A stretch of DNA of 64,000 bases from Marinimicrococcus sp033875255 (GCA_033875255.1 JAWZSN010000011.1:96722-160721), one strand, 5' to 3'. Shown: positions 34,713 through 43,658, counted from the stretch's first letter. The notes: a model not told the origin generated them from the sequence alone. Translations and numbers: made by a program.

Positions 34713-37457
34713 TCAGCCCCCTGCCTCCGCCTTGCGGCGGCGCGGTGCAGGCGCGGGCTCCTCGCCGGCGCCGGCTGCGGCTTTCCTGGCTGGAGGCTTC
34801 TTGGCTGCAGGCTTTTTCGGTGCCTTTGTCGCGGCCTTCACCGGCGCCGCCTCATCCCCGGATGCCGAAGCCTTCTTCGTCGTGGCGGCCTTCTTCGCCG
34901 GCGCCTTGGCAGGCTTTTTCGCAGCCGGACGCTTTGGCTTCTTCTTGCCGCCGTCCTTCTCGGCGCGGGCGCGCAGCAGCTCGACCGCCTCCTCCATGGT
35001 CAGGCTCTCGGCCTCACGGCCCTTGGGAAGACTGGCATTGATGGCGCCGTGCTTGACGTAGGGCCCGTAGCGGCCGGCAAAGAGCCGCACCGGCTCGCCA
35101 TCCTCGGGATGCGCGCCCAGCTCGCGCAGCGGGGCCGCCGCCTGTCGACGTCGCTCGGCGACCGGCCTGGAGAGCAGGTCGAGTGCGCGGTTGAGACCCA
35201 CCGCCAGCACGTCCTCATCCGCATCGAGCCGCACGAAGCGGCCATCGAGATGAACGAACGGGCCGAAGCGGTTGATGCCGGCAGTGACAGGCTTGCCGCT
35301 CTCGGGGTCGGTGCCGACCTCGCGCGGGAGAGCCAGCAGTGCCAGCGCCTTCTCCAGATCGACCTCCTCGGGCGGGAGGTTCTTGGGCAGCGAGGAGCGC
35401 TTGGCCTCGGCACCGGCGCCGCGCTGCACGTAAGGCCCGAACCGGCCGATCTTGAGCCAGACCTCCTCGCCGCTCGCGGGATCGCTGCCGAGCAGCCGGT
35501 CGCCGCCTGCCGCCTTGTCGCCGCCCTCCTCGCCGAGACGCCGGGTGAAGCGGCATTCGGGATAGTTGGAGCAGCCGACGAAGGCACCGTAGCGGCCGAG
35601 CTTCAAGGAAAGCGAGCCGTTCTCGCACAGCGGGCAGGCACGCGGGTCGCCGCCGTCGGCGCGGGGCGGGAACAGGCGCGCGGCGAGTGCCTCGTTGAGA
35701 GCGTCGATGACCTCGGCGACGCGGCGCTCCTTGACCCCGTCCACGCTCTCCGCAAAGGGCTCCCAGAACTCGCGCAGGACCGTCTTCCAGTCCTTCTCGC
35801 CGGCCGCCACGTCGTCGAGCTTGCCCTCGAGATCGGCGGTGAAGCCCGGCTGGACGTAGCGGTCGAAGAACGCCACGAGGAAGGCGCTCACCAGCCGGCC
35901 GCGATCCTCGGGCACGAAGCGCTTGTTCTCGAGGCGGACATAGTGGCGGCCCTGCAGCACCGAGATGATGCTGGCATAGGTGGAGGGACGGCCGATGCCG
36001 AGCTCCTCCATCCGCTTGACCAGCGAGGCCTCGCTGAAGCGCGGCGGCGGCTCGGTGAAGTGCTGGGCGCTCTTGACCTCGTCCTTGCCCAGCGCGTCGC
36101 CGGCGGCCAGCTGCGGCAGCAGGCGGCCGTCCTCGTCGCCGTCGTCATCGTCGGCGCTGCGGTCGTCGCGGCCTTCCTGGTAGAGCTTCAGGAAGCCGTC
36201 GAAGGCGACTGTCTGGCCGGTCGCCCGCAGGCCCACCGCAGCGTCGGGGCTGGCGATGTCGACGACCACCCGGTCGAGCAGGGCCGCCGCCATCTGGCAG
36301 GCCACGGTGCGCTTCCAGACCAGCTCGTAGAGGCGGCGCTGGTCGTCGTCGAGAAAGCGGCCCACGTCCTGGGGGGTGCGGAACGGGTCGGTCGGGCGGA
36401 TGGCCTCGTGGGCCTCCTGGGCGTTCTTCGCCCGGTTCTTGTAGCGGCGTGGCTGGTCCGGGAGATAGTCGGCACCGAAGCGGGCGCGGACCAGCTCGCG
36501 GGTGGCCGAGAGCGCGTCGGAGGACAGGCTGACACTGTCGGTCCGCATATAAGTGATGAGACCGACCGTCTCGCCGCCCAGATCGATGCCCTCGAACAGG
36601 CGCTGGGCCACCTTCATGGTGCGGTCGGCCGAGAAGCCGAGCTTCCTCGCCGCCTCCTGCTGCATGGTCGAGGTGCTGAAGGGTGGCGCCGGCGACCGGC
36701 TCACCTGCTTGCGCTCGACCTCGCTGACCGCCAGCTCCCGCTCCTGGATCGCCGCCACGGCCTTGCCGGCAGCCTCCTCGTCGGGCAGCGCGAACTTGTC
36801 GAGACGCTTGCCGTCGAGATGGGTCAGACGGGCAGTGAAACGCTCGTTCCGGCCGGTGCGCAGGGCCGCCTCGACGGTCCAGTACTCGCGGGCGACGAAC
36901 GCCTCGATCTCGGCCTCGCGCTCGCTGATCAGGCGCAGCGCCACCGACTGGACGCGGCCGGCCGAGCGCGAGCCCTGCAGCTTGCGCCACAGCACCGGCG
37001 AGAGGGTGAAGCCCACCAGATAGTCGAGGGCCCGGCGTGCCTGATAGGCGTCGATCAGATGGAGGTCGAGATCGCGCGGATGACGCATCGCCTCGAGAAC
37101 GGCGCGCTTCGTGACCTCGTGGAAGACGACCCGCTTCACCTCGATGTCGCTGACCGCCTTCTTCTCCTTGAGCACGCTCAGGAGATGCCAGGAGATCGCC
37201 TCGCCCTCGCGGTCGGGGTCGGTGGCCAGCCACAGCCGCTCTGCCCCCTTCAGCGCCCGGGCGATGTCGTCGATCCGCTTCTTCTTTTCCTCGAGCGGCT
37301 CGTAGATGATGTGGAAATCCTCGGACGGCCGCACCGACCCGTCCTTCTCGGGAAGATCGCGCACATGCCCGTAGGAGGACAGGACCTTGAAGCCCTCGCC
37401 CAGATACTTGTTGATCGCCTTGGCTTTGGTCGGCGACTCGACGACGACGACGTCCAT
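34713..37457 (-). CDS. topA: DNA topoisomerase I
   Basis: A 914-residue type IA topoisomerase. The TOPRIM domain opens MDVVVVESPTKAKAINKYLG and has ATDPDREGEAISWHL; the active-site tyrosine lies in GLITYMRTDSVSLSS, near residue 300. A zinc-finger-like segment is CPLCENGSLSLKLGRYGAFV with CSNYPECRF, followed by repeated C-terminal topo modules (GRFGPYVQRG, INRFGPFVHLDG, GRYGPYVKHG) and a ~90-residue lysine/alanine-rich tail. It relaxes negative supercoils. The ATG at 37457 is the family start; a GTG at 37490 is upstream in frame. Confidence 0.97.
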   Translation of the reverse strand: MDVVVVESPTKAKAINKYLGEGFKVLSSYGHVRDLPEKDGSVRPSEDFHIIYEPLEEKKKRIDDIARALKGAERLWLATDPDREGEAISWHLLSVLKEKKAVSDIEVKRVVFHEVTKRAVLEAMRHPRDLDLHLIDAYQARRALDYLVGFTLSPVLWRKLQGSRSAGRVQSVALRLISEREAEIEAFVAREYWTVEAALRTGRNERFTARLTHLDGKRLDKFALPDEEAAGKAVAAIQERELAVSEVERKQVSRSPAPPFSTSTMQQEAARKLGFSADRTMKVAQRLFEGIDLGGETVGLITYMRTDSVSLSSDALSATRELVRARFGADYLPDQPRRYKNRAKNAQEAHEAIRPTDPFRTPQDVGRFLDDDQRRLYELVWKRTVACQMAAALLDRVVVDIASPDAAVGLRATGQTVAFDGFLKLYQEGRDDRSADDDDGDEDGRLLPQLAAGDALGKDEVKSAQHFTEPPPRFSEASLVKRMEELGIGRPSTYASIISVLQGRHYVRLENKRFVPEDRGRLVSAFLVAFFDRYVQPGFTADLEGKLDDVAAGEKDWKTVLREFWEPFAESVDGVKERRVAEVIDALNEALAARLFPPRADGGDPRACPLCENGSLSLKLGRYGAFVGCSNYPECRFTRRLGEEGGDKAAGGDRLLGSDPASGEEVWLKIGRFGPYVQRGAGAEAKRSSLPKNLPPEEVDLEKALALLALPREVGTDPESGKPVTAGINRFGPFVHLDGRFVRLDADEDVLAVGLNRALDLLSRPVAERRRQAAAPLRELGAHPEDGEPVRLFAGRYGPYVKHGAINASLPKGREAESLTMEEAVELLRARAEKDGGKKKPKRPAAKKPAKAPAKKAATTKKASASGDEAAPVKAATKAPKKPAAKKPPARKAAAGAGEEPAPAPRRRKAEAGG

Positions 37458-37520
37458 CGGCTCACGCTGCTGGGAGGTTGGCAAAAACACGGACGGGCCG
37501 TGACGGTATCGGGCGACCGA

Positions 37521-38663
37521 TCATCGCGCCCTGAGCGCCACCCGATTGCCGGGATGGCGCTCGAGCGCGCCTGCAAGCTCGAGCTCTGCAAGCGCCTCCT
37601 GGACAGCCGCGGTCGATGCATGGCATTGCCGTATGAGTTCGTCAACCGACACCGGCTCGCTGCCCAGCCTGGCCAGAAGGTCGGCATCCAGCCCTTCGGC
37701 CGCAAGCCCCGTTGGTGCCGGGGCCGCTGCCAGCGGCTCGCGCGACGGCCGCCGCGGCATGGCCGACGGTGCCACCGACGCCGGCCGCCGCACCATCGGC
37801 GCCAGCACCTCCAGCACATCGGCGCCACTCTCGACCAGCTGGGCGCCATCGCGCAGCAGCTGGTTGGTGCCGCGATGGCGGGGATCGAGCGGACTGCCTG
37901 GCACCGCCATGACCTCGCGCCCCTGCTCGGCGGCGAGCCGCGCGGTGATCAGCGAGCCGGAGCGCGGCGCCGCCTCGACCACGACCACGCCCAGGCACAG
38001 GCCGGCGATCAGCCGGTTACGGCGCGGAAAGTCCCCGGCCCGCGGCACCGCGCCCGGCGGCCGCTCGGCGAGGATGCAGCCATCTGCGGCAATCCGCTCC
38101 ATGAGCGCCGCGTTCTCCTGCGGATAGACGACGTCGAACCCCCCGGCGACCACCGCCATTGTGCCGCCCTCCTGGTCCAGCGCCGCCTCGTGGGCCGCAG
38201 CGTCGATGCCGCGGGCGAGGCCCGAGACCACCGTGGCCCCGGCGCCGGCGAGCTCGCGCGCCATCCGGCCGGCCAGCACCCGCCCGTTCCCGCTGGCGTT
38301 GCGCGCTCCCACGATGGCCACCGCGTCCCGCAGCAGGAGTTCCGTCCGGCCGCGGACCAGCAGGGCCGGCGGCGGATCGGCGATGGCGGCGAGCGGGCGC
38401 GGGTAGGCAGGCTCGCCCAGAAGCAACAGCACCGCGCCGGCCGCCTCGACCGCCGCAAGCTCGCGCTCCACCGCCTCTTCCGGCGCCAGGGACACGCCCG
38501 GCCAATGGCCCCCGGCGATCAGCCGCGGCAGTGCCCGCACCGCCGCCCTGGCACTGTCGAAACGCCGCAGCAGCGCCAGGTATTTTTTGGGGCCGATTCC
38601 GGGCGAGCGCGCGAGGCGCAGCCGTGCGAGCCTTTCGGCAGCGTCGAGCTCGACCATCGCCAC
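37521..38663 (-). CDS. dprA: DNA-processing protein DprA
   Basis: A 380-residue protein with an N-terminal SAM-like helical domain (LARLRLARSPGIGPKKYLAL), the Rossmann DprA core with IVGARNASGNGRVLAGRMA, SGLARGIDAAAHEAAL, ERPPGAVPRAGDFPRRNRLI and EAAPRSGSLITARLAAEQGR, and a C-terminal winged helix (DADLLARLGSEPVSVDELIR). DprA loads RecA on incoming single-stranded DNA. The GTG at 38663 has GGGGAGG upstream; ATG at 38657 is the alternative. Only 35 bp separate it from the divergent methyltransferase, so its promoter overlaps that gene's leader. Confidence 0.93.
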   Translation of the reverse strand: MAMVELDAAERLARLRLARSPGIGPKKYLALLRRFDSARAAVRALPRLIAGGHWPGVSLAPEEAVERELAAVEAAGAVLLLLGEPAYPRPLAAIADPPPALLVRGRTELLLRDAVAIVGARNASGNGRVLAGRMARELAGAGATVVSGLARGIDAAAHEAALDQEGGTMAVVAGGFDVVYPQENAALMERIAADGCILAERPPGAVPRAGDFPRRNRLIAGLCLGVVVVEAAPRSGSLITARLAAEQGREVMAVPGSPLDPRHRGTNQLLRDGAQLVESGADVLEVLAPMVRRPASVAPSAMPRRPSREPLAAAPAPTGLAAEGLDADLLARLGSEPVSVDELIRQCHASTAAVQEALAELELAGALERHPGNRVALRAR

Positions 38664-38698
38664 CTGGCACCTCCCCTTCCTGTCCTGCAGGATGCAGC

Positions 38699-39358
38699 AT
38701 GATGACCCAGGGTTGCCAAAAGGTTAAGGAGGCGGGTTTCGCCCGCTACCACGCCAGGGCGGGCGGCGGGCCGCCGCGCCCCACCCTGCTGGCGGCGCTC
38801 AAAGCTTTCGGCCCCAGCGGGCAGGCAGACGCCCCCGTTGCCGTCGATCTGGGCTGCGGCACCGGCCGCGACACGCTGGAACTGCTGCGCCGAGGCTGGC
38901 GGGTGCTGGCGGTGGACCGCGATCCGGGCGCGCTGGAGGCGCTTCGCGGGCGCGCTGCGGCAGCCAGGCTCCGGGCGCCGGAGACGCTGGCAGCGGACTT
39001 TTCGACAGTGGCGCTGCCGCCCTGCGATCTGGTCAATGCCAGCTTCTGCCTGTTCCTTTGCCCGCCTGCGCGGTTTTCCCGCCTCTGGCGCCGCATCCTT
39101 GAAGCGCTGCGGCCAGACGGACGGTTCGCAGGGCAGCTGCTCGGCCCGCGCGACGGCTGGGCCGGCCGCCCGGGGATCACGATCCACGACGAGGCGGCGC
39201 TGGACGCCCTGCTGGCGGGGCTCGCGGTCGAGCGTCGCCTGGAGGAGGAGGCCGACACCGTCACGCCGCGCGGGAACGCCAAGCACTGGCATTTGTGGCA
39301 TGTGGTGGCGCGGCAGCCGCCTTCCGGCAGCGAGCAGCTCAGCGCGAGCCGAGCGTGA
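38699..39358 (+). CDS. Class I SAM-dependent methyltransferase
   Basis: A 219-residue methyltransferase with motif I VAVDLGCGTGRDTLELLRRG, motif II VLAVDRDPGALEALRG, and LVNASFCLFLCPPARF as motif IV. It resembles TehB-like small methyltransferases; the substrate is unknown. Two adjacent ATGs open it (38699, 38702). It runs opposite to its neighbours, with its last 20 bp overlapping the plsY end, and interrupts the plsY-dprA junction. Its base composition matches the surroundings. Confidence 0.8.
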   Translation: MMTQGCQKVKEAGFARYHARAGGGPPRPTLLAALKAFGPSGQADAPVAVDLGCGTGRDTLELLRRGWRVLAVDRDPGALEALRGRAAAARLRAPETLAADFSTVALPPCDLVNASFCLFLCPPARFSRLWRRILEALRPDGRFAGQLLGPRDGWAGRPGITIHDEAALDALLAGLAVERRLEEEADTVTPRGNAKHWHLWHVVARQPPSGSEQLSASRA

Positions 39359-39959
39359 TCCGGTTCTCGCGGCCAGCGAGGAGGCGCCCGAGATTCTCGC
39401 GGTGCTGGACGATGATCACCAGCGCCACCACGGCAAAGAGCCACACGCCCAGCGGATAGCCCAGCAGCCAGGCGGCGAGAGGGGCGGCCAGGGCCGCCAC
39501 GATCGAGCCCAGCGAGACGAAGCGGCTGAACCAGACCACGGCGATGAAAAGCGCCAGCACGAAGGGCAGCACCAGCGGGGCGAAGCCCAGCATGATGCCG
39601 GCCGCCGTCGCCACGCCCTTGCCGCCCTTGAAGCGCAGCCATACCGGGAAGCAGTGGCCGAGAACCGCGCCGGCGCCGGCCAGCGCCGCCGCCTCCTCGC
39701 CCAGCAGGAACCGTGCGGCGAGAACCGGCAGCGCGCCCTTGAGGATGTCGGCCAGCAGCGTCGCCGCCGCCAGCCCCTTGCGGCCGGTGCGCAGCACGTT
39801 GGTGGCGCCGATATTACCGGAGCCGATCCGGCGCACGTCGCCGGCGCCGGCGAGCCGGGTGAAGACCAGCCCGAAGGGCACCGACCCCGCCAGATAGCCG
39901 GCGAGGAAGGCGAGGAGCAGCGGCAGCCCGCCCGCGTCCGTCATGCCCGGCTCGACCAT
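39339..39959 (-). CDS. plsY: Glycerol-3-phosphate acyltransferase PlsY
   Basis: The 206-residue membrane enzyme transfers acyl groups from acyl-phosphate to glycerol-3-phosphate. Its three signature motifs are present: SVPFGLVFTRLAG, RRIGSGNIGATNVLRTGRKG and RFKGGKGVATAAGIMLG, with five membrane helices and the closing HRENLGRLLAGRENR. The ATG at 39959 has GGAGG at good spacing; an ATG at 39944 is also in frame. It follows pyrC by 21 bp and is likely the third gene of a pyrB-pyrC-plsY operon. Confidence 0.95.
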   Translation of the reverse strand: MVEPGMTDAGGLPLLLAFLAGYLAGSVPFGLVFTRLAGAGDVRRIGSGNIGATNVLRTGRKGLAAATLLADILKGALPVLAARFLLGEEAAALAGAGAVLGHCFPVWLRFKGGKGVATAAGIMLGFAPLVLPFVLALFIAVVWFSRFVSLGSIVAALAAPLAAWLLGYPLGVWLFAVVALVIIVQHRENLGRLLAGRENRITLGSR

Positions 39960-39980
39960 CCCGCCTCCTCTCGCGGCATC

Positions 39981-41276
39981 CTAGACATGCTGCGCGAACA
40001 CCGTGCGCCCGTCCACCAGGGTGCGGGCGACCTTGCCCTGCACCAGCCGTCCCTCGAAGGCAGTGTTCTTGGAGAGGCTTCTCAGTCCTGCCTCGGTGAT
40101 CTTCCAGGGGGCTTCGGGGTCGAACAGCACCAGGTCCGCGGGTGCCCCGGCGGCGAGCCGGCCGCCCGGCAGGCCCAGCAAGCGGGCCGGAGCGAGGCTC
40201 AACCGGGCCATCAGGTCGAGCAGGCTCATCTGGCCCTCGTGGACCAGCCGCAGGCAGACCGGCAGCATGGTCTCCACGCCGACCACCCCGAAGGCCGCCT
40301 GGCCGAAAGGCAGCCGCTTGCTGTCCTGGTCCTGCGGGCAGTGATCGGAGGCGATGGCGTCGATGGTGCCGTCGCGCAGCCCCTCGACCACGGCGCGGCG
40401 GTCATCTTCCGAGCGCAGCGGCGGCGAGACCTTGGCGAAGGTGCGGTAGCCCTCCACCTCGAGCTCGTTCAGCGCCAGGTGATGCGGGGTCGCGTCGCAG
40501 GTGACCGGCAGGCCGCGCGCCTTGGCGGCGCGGATCGCCTCGATCGCGGCGGCGGTGGAGACATGGGCAAAGTGCAGCCGCCCGCCGGTGGCGGCAAGCA
40601 GGCGCAGGTCGCGCTCGACCATGATGACCTCGGCCACCGCCGGAATGCCGGTGAGCCCGAGCCGGGCGGCAATCGCCCCGGCATTCATGACCCCGCCTGC
40701 CGCGAGCTCCGGCTCCTCGGGATGCTGCACCACCAGGGCATCGACCATGCCGGCATAAGCCAGTGCCCGGCTCATCACCGCGGCACTGGCAATGGCTCGG
40801 GCGCCGTCGCTGAAGGCTACCGCGCCGGCCTCCCTCAAAAGGCCCAGCTCGGCCAGCGCCCTGCCTTCGAGCCGCTGGGTCACGGCGGCGTAGGGATAGA
40901 CCTTGGCGAGCCGCGCCTGGCGGGCCCGCCGCGCGACGAACTCGACCATCGCCGGATCGTCGATCGGCGGCTCGGTATCGGGCAGCAGCGCCAGCGAGGT
41001 GACGCCGCCGGCGACCGCAGCCCGGCAGCCGCTCTCGAAGCGCTCCTTGTGCTCGGCACCCGGCTCGCCGAACTGCACCCGCATGTCCACCAGGCCCGGC
41101 GCCAGGCAGAGGCCGCCGGCATCGAGCAGCTCCGCACCCTCGGGAGCGGCTGTCGCCGCGAGGCGGGGCCCCGCCTCGGCGATCCGCCCCTCGGCGACCA
41201 GCACGCCGCCCGCCGCGTCGAGGCCGCTCGACGGGTCGAGCAGCCGGGCATTGTGGATCAGCAACGGGCGGCTCAT
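39981..41276 (-). CDS. pyrC: Dihydroorotase-like protein lacking the HxH metal motif
   Basis: A 431-residue amidohydrolase of the class I dihydroorotase family: start MSRPLLIHNARLLDPSSGLD, AGGVTSLALLPDTEPPIDDP, HFAHVSTAAAIEAIRAAKAR, DATPHHLALNE and IASDHCPQD. Where active enzymes read DxHVHxREPG, this one has VDMRVQFGEPG, so both metal histidines (positions 66 and 68) are Arg and Gln. Such proteins (PyrC' or PyrX) can be inactive partners that hold aspartate transcarbamoylase together. The gene overlaps pyrB by 4 bp, which supports that role. An active dihydroorotase should exist elsewhere. Confidence 0.9.
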   Translation of the reverse strand: MSRPLLIHNARLLDPSSGLDAAGGVLVAEGRIAEAGPRLAATAAPEGAELLDAGGLCLAPGLVDMRVQFGEPGAEHKERFESGCRAAVAGGVTSLALLPDTEPPIDDPAMVEFVARRARQARLAKVYPYAAVTQRLEGRALAELGLLREAGAVAFSDGARAIASAAVMSRALAYAGMVDALVVQHPEEPELAAGGVMNAGAIAARLGLTGIPAVAEVIMVERDLRLLAATGGRLHFAHVSTAAAIEAIRAAKARGLPVTCDATPHHLALNELEVEGYRTFAKVSPPLRSEDDRRAVVEGLRDGTIDAIASDHCPQDQDSKRLPFGQAAFGVVGVETMLPVCLRLVHEGQMSLLDLMARLSLAPARLLGLPGGRLAAGAPADLVLFDPEAPWKITEAGLRSLSKNTAFEGRLVQGKVARTLVDGRTVFAQHV

Positions 41277-42229
41277 TGCATCACCCCGCGGCGCTTGCGG
41301 GTGAGGATGTCGAGAACCGCCATACGCACGGCCACCCCCATCTCGACCTGGTCGAGAATGGCGCTGCGGTCGATGTCGTCGGCCACCACGCCGTCGATCT
41401 CCACGCCGCGGTTCATGGGGCCCGGATGCATGATCATGGCGTCGGGCGCTGCCAGCTCGAGCTTCTCCCAGGTGAGGCCGTAGAGATGGAAATACTCGCG
41501 CAGCGAGGGCACGAACTGGCCCTGCATGCGCTCGGCCTGGAGCCGCAGCATCATTACGATGTCGGCACCGGCGAGACCCGCCGCCATATCGGTGAAGGCC
41601 TCGACGCCGAAGCTCTCCGGCGCGAAGGGCAGCAAGGTGGGCGGCGCCACCAGCCGCACGCGCGCCCCCATGGTGAGCAGCAGGTGGATGTTCGAGCGGG
41701 CCACGCGGGAGTGGCGGATATCGCCGCAGATCGCAACGGTGAGCCCGGCGATGCGGCCCTTGCGGCGACGGATGGTGAGCGCGTCGAGCAGCGCCTGGGT
41801 AGGATGCTCGTGGCTGCCGTCCCCGGCATTGACCACGGCGCAGTTGACGTGCCGCGCCAGTAGCGCCACGGCACCGCTCTCGTTGTGGCGGACCACCAGC
41901 ACGTCGGGATGCATGGCGTTCAGCGTCATCGCTGTGTCGATCAGCGTCTCCCCCTTCTTGATGGAAGAGTGGCCGACCGACATGTTGACAACGTCGGCGC
42001 CCAGCCGCTTGCCGGCGAGTTCGAAGCTGGTCTGCGTGCGGGTGCTGCTCTCGAAGAACAGGTTGATCTGGGTCAGGCCCTTGAGAAGCTGGTGCTTCTT
42101 GTCGGCCCTGCGGTTGAGCTCGACGAAGCTGTCGGCTTGATCGAGGATGTCCTCGATCTCCCAGGGCTTGAGCCCCTCGACGCCGAGCAGATGGTCCTGG
42201 TCGAAGCGGAGTGTGGGTTCGGCGGGCAT
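41273..42229 (-). CDS. pyrB: Aspartate carbamoyltransferase catalytic chain
   Basis: A 318-residue transcarbamoylase for the second step of pyrimidine synthesis. The carbamoyl-phosphate motif is ESSTRTQTSFE (residues 60-70), followed by RHNESGAVALLARHV, GDGSHEHPTQALLDALTI and HPGPMNRGVEI. The ATG at 42229 begins MPAEPTLRFDQDHLLGVEGL as in relatives. No pyrI regulatory subunit is present, consistent with the type that assembles with a dihydroorotase-like partner. Its stop overlaps the pyrC start by 4 bp. Confidence 0.96.
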   Translation of the reverse strand: MPAEPTLRFDQDHLLGVEGLKPWEIEDILDQADSFVELNRRADKKHQLLKGLTQINLFFESSTRTQTSFELAGKRLGADVVNMSVGHSSIKKGETLIDTAMTLNAMHPDVLVVRHNESGAVALLARHVNCAVVNAGDGSHEHPTQALLDALTIRRRKGRIAGLTVAICGDIRHSRVARSNIHLLLTMGARVRLVAPPTLLPFAPESFGVEAFTDMAAGLAGADIVMMLRLQAERMQGQFVPSLREYFHLYGLTWEKLELAAPDAMIMHPGPMNRGVEIDGVVADDIDRSAILDQVEMGVAVRMAVLDILTRKRRGVMQ

Positions 42230-42288
42230 GGCGCGCCGGAGTATGGCGAGGCCGCCTTTACCCCGCAAGCGGCTCGCGCAGGCGCCGG

Positions 42289-42315
42289 GGGGCCGCGCCG
42301 CGAGGGCGCGGCCCC
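42289..42315 (-). terminator. GC hairpin downstream of ahpCD
   Basis: GGGGCCGCGCC (42289-42299) and GGCGCGGCCCC (42305-42315) form a perfect 11-bp stem with a 5-nt loop, 21 bp after the ahpD stop and ahead of pyrB. There is no T run, so it would act as a factor-dependent or pausing signal. Confidence 0.4.
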
Positions 42316-42335
42316 GCCGTTCCGGGTCGCGGGGC

Positions 42336-42878
42336 TCAGGCCTCGGCGACCAGCGCCTCCTCGGCGTCGAGAACGGCCGCCACGGCGTGCACCACGGAGG
42401 CGATGCGCACCGCCGCCTGCACCGCCTCGGCGCCCAGGCCGCCCTTCTGGCGGAGGATCTGCTCGTGGCTGTCGACGCACATGCCGCAGCCATTGATCGC
42501 CGAGACCGCCAGCGACCACAGCTCGAAGTCGATCTTGTCGACCCCCGGATTGCCGATCACCGTCATCCGCAGCTTGGCCGGGAGGCTCTTGTAGTCCTCC
42601 GAGGAGACCAGGTGCGTGAAACGGTAGTAGATGTTGTTCATGCCCATGATGGCGGCCGCCGCCTTCGCGGCCCTGAGGGCCTCGGGCGAGAGCTTCGCGC
42701 CGAACTCCGCCACCATGGCCGCCGTAAGGCTGGCGTTGCGCGAGGCGATGGCGGTGGCGACGAAGGTGCCGGCGCGCTGCTGCTCGGTCAGCGCCGGGTC
42801 GGCCGCGAGGCTCGAGAGGTTGAGCTTGAGGTCCTTGGCGTAGTCGGGCAACCGCCCGCGGATCGCCTCGAGGGACAT
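42336..42878 (-). CDS. ahpD: Alkyl hydroperoxide reductase AhpD
   Basis: A 180-residue all-helical protein of the AhpD/CMD fold. The redox pair is Cys131 and Cys134 in INGCGMCVDSHEQ with the proton-relay His138 and the upstream glutamate in FELWSLA, as in mycobacterial AhpD. It reduces the partner peroxiredoxin AhpC, encoded just upstream (85 bp) on the same strand. MGMNNIYYRFTHL is another family hallmark. The pair forms a small peroxide-defence operon. Confidence 0.93.
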   Translation of the reverse strand: MSLEAIRGRLPDYAKDLKLNLSSLAADPALTEQQRAGTFVATAIASRNASLTAAMVAEFGAKLSPEALRAAKAAAAIMGMNNIYYRFTHLVSSEDYKSLPAKLRMTVIGNPGVDKIDFELWSLAVSAINGCGMCVDSHEQILRQKGGLGAEAVQAAVRIASVVHAVAAVLDAEEALVAEA

Positions 42879-42963
42879 CGCACTTCTCCTTCTATAAGGG
42901 CTGCAAACGCGACGGGCCCGGCCAGTGACGACCGGGCCCGTCCGACGAACGGTTCCAGGAGGC

Positions 42964-43503
42964 TCAGGCGGCCTTCAGAACGTCGTCGCCCTTCTGCCAG
43001 TTGCAGGGGCACAGCTCGTCGGTCTGCAAGGCGTCGAGGACGCGCAGCACCTCGGCGGGGTTGCGGCCGACCGAGAGATCGTTGACCGAGACGAAGCGGA
43101 TGATGCCGTCAGGATCGACGATGAAGGTGGCGCGCAGGCAGACGCCCTCCTCCTTGTCGAGAATGCCCAGCGCCGTTGACAGGTCCCGCCGGATGTCGGC
43201 GAGCATGGCGAAGGGCAGCTCCTTCAGGTCGGGGTGATTCTGCCGCCACGCCAGGTGCACGAACTCGCTGTCAGTCGAGACGCCGTAGAGCACCGCATCG
43301 CGATCGGCGAACTCCTCGTTCAGCTTGCCAAAGGCCGCGATCTCGGTCGGGCAGACGAAGGTGAAATCCTTGGGCCAGAAGAACACCACCTTCCACTTGC
43401 CCTCTTCGGACTTGTCGGTGATGTTGCTGAAGGCATTCTTGGGGTCGGTCGACACGACGGCCTTGAGGTCGAACGCCGGAAAACGATCGCCGATCGTCAG
43501 CAT
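42964..43503 (-). CDS. ahpC: Peroxiredoxin AhpC
   Basis: A 179-residue 2-Cys peroxiredoxin. The peroxidatic cysteine is Cys51 in DFTFVCPTEIAAF; the resolving region ELCPCNWQKGDDVL has Cys165 and Cys167, the double-cysteine ending of AhpC proteins that pair with AhpD rather than AhpF. The ATG at 43503 (MLTIGDRFPAF) is chosen since GGAGAG lies upstream; an ATG at 43518 is in frame but lacks a ribosome site. It reduces peroxides in the cytoplasm. Confidence 0.94.
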   Translation of the reverse strand: MLTIGDRFPAFDLKAVVSTDPKNAFSNITDKSEEGKWKVVFFWPKDFTFVCPTEIAAFGKLNEEFADRDAVLYGVSTDSEFVHLAWRQNHPDLKELPFAMLADIRRDLSTALGILDKEEGVCLRATFIVDPDGIIRFVSVNDLSVGRNPAEVLRVLDALQTDELCPCNWQKGDDVLKAA

Positions 43504-43594
43504 GCAGCAGCTCTCCATGTTACGGGAACGTACCAGGCGGCCGACCGACATATAGGAACGGCGCGGGGCTGCCGCCACCGCGCCGGACGTCGCA

Positions 43595-43635
43595 CCCGCG
43601 CATCCCTGCATTGCATCGATGCAGGGATGCGCGGG
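43595..43635 (-). terminator. 17-bp perfect hairpin between hbd and ahpC
   Basis: CCCGCGCATCCCTGCAT (43595-43611) and its exact complement (43619-43635) flank a 7-nt loop. It begins 24 bp after the hbd stop and lies about 90 bp before the ahpC start. No T run follows, so it may end or attenuate readthrough from the etf-hbd operon, or be an operator of ahpC. Confidence 0.5.
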
Positions 43636-43658
43636 CAGCTCTTCGGGCAACAGCCCGT

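Noticed and set aside
32302..38702. Very long open frames on the plus strand opposite rnr, topA and dprA
   Set aside because: Compositionally they are Ala/Arg/Gly/His-rich shadows caused by the high GC content; the minus-strand genes carry complete, well-known families.
38719..38728. AGGTTAAGG as a CtrA half-site
   Set aside because: It lies inside the methyltransferase reading frame and has no partner TTAA at 7 bp.
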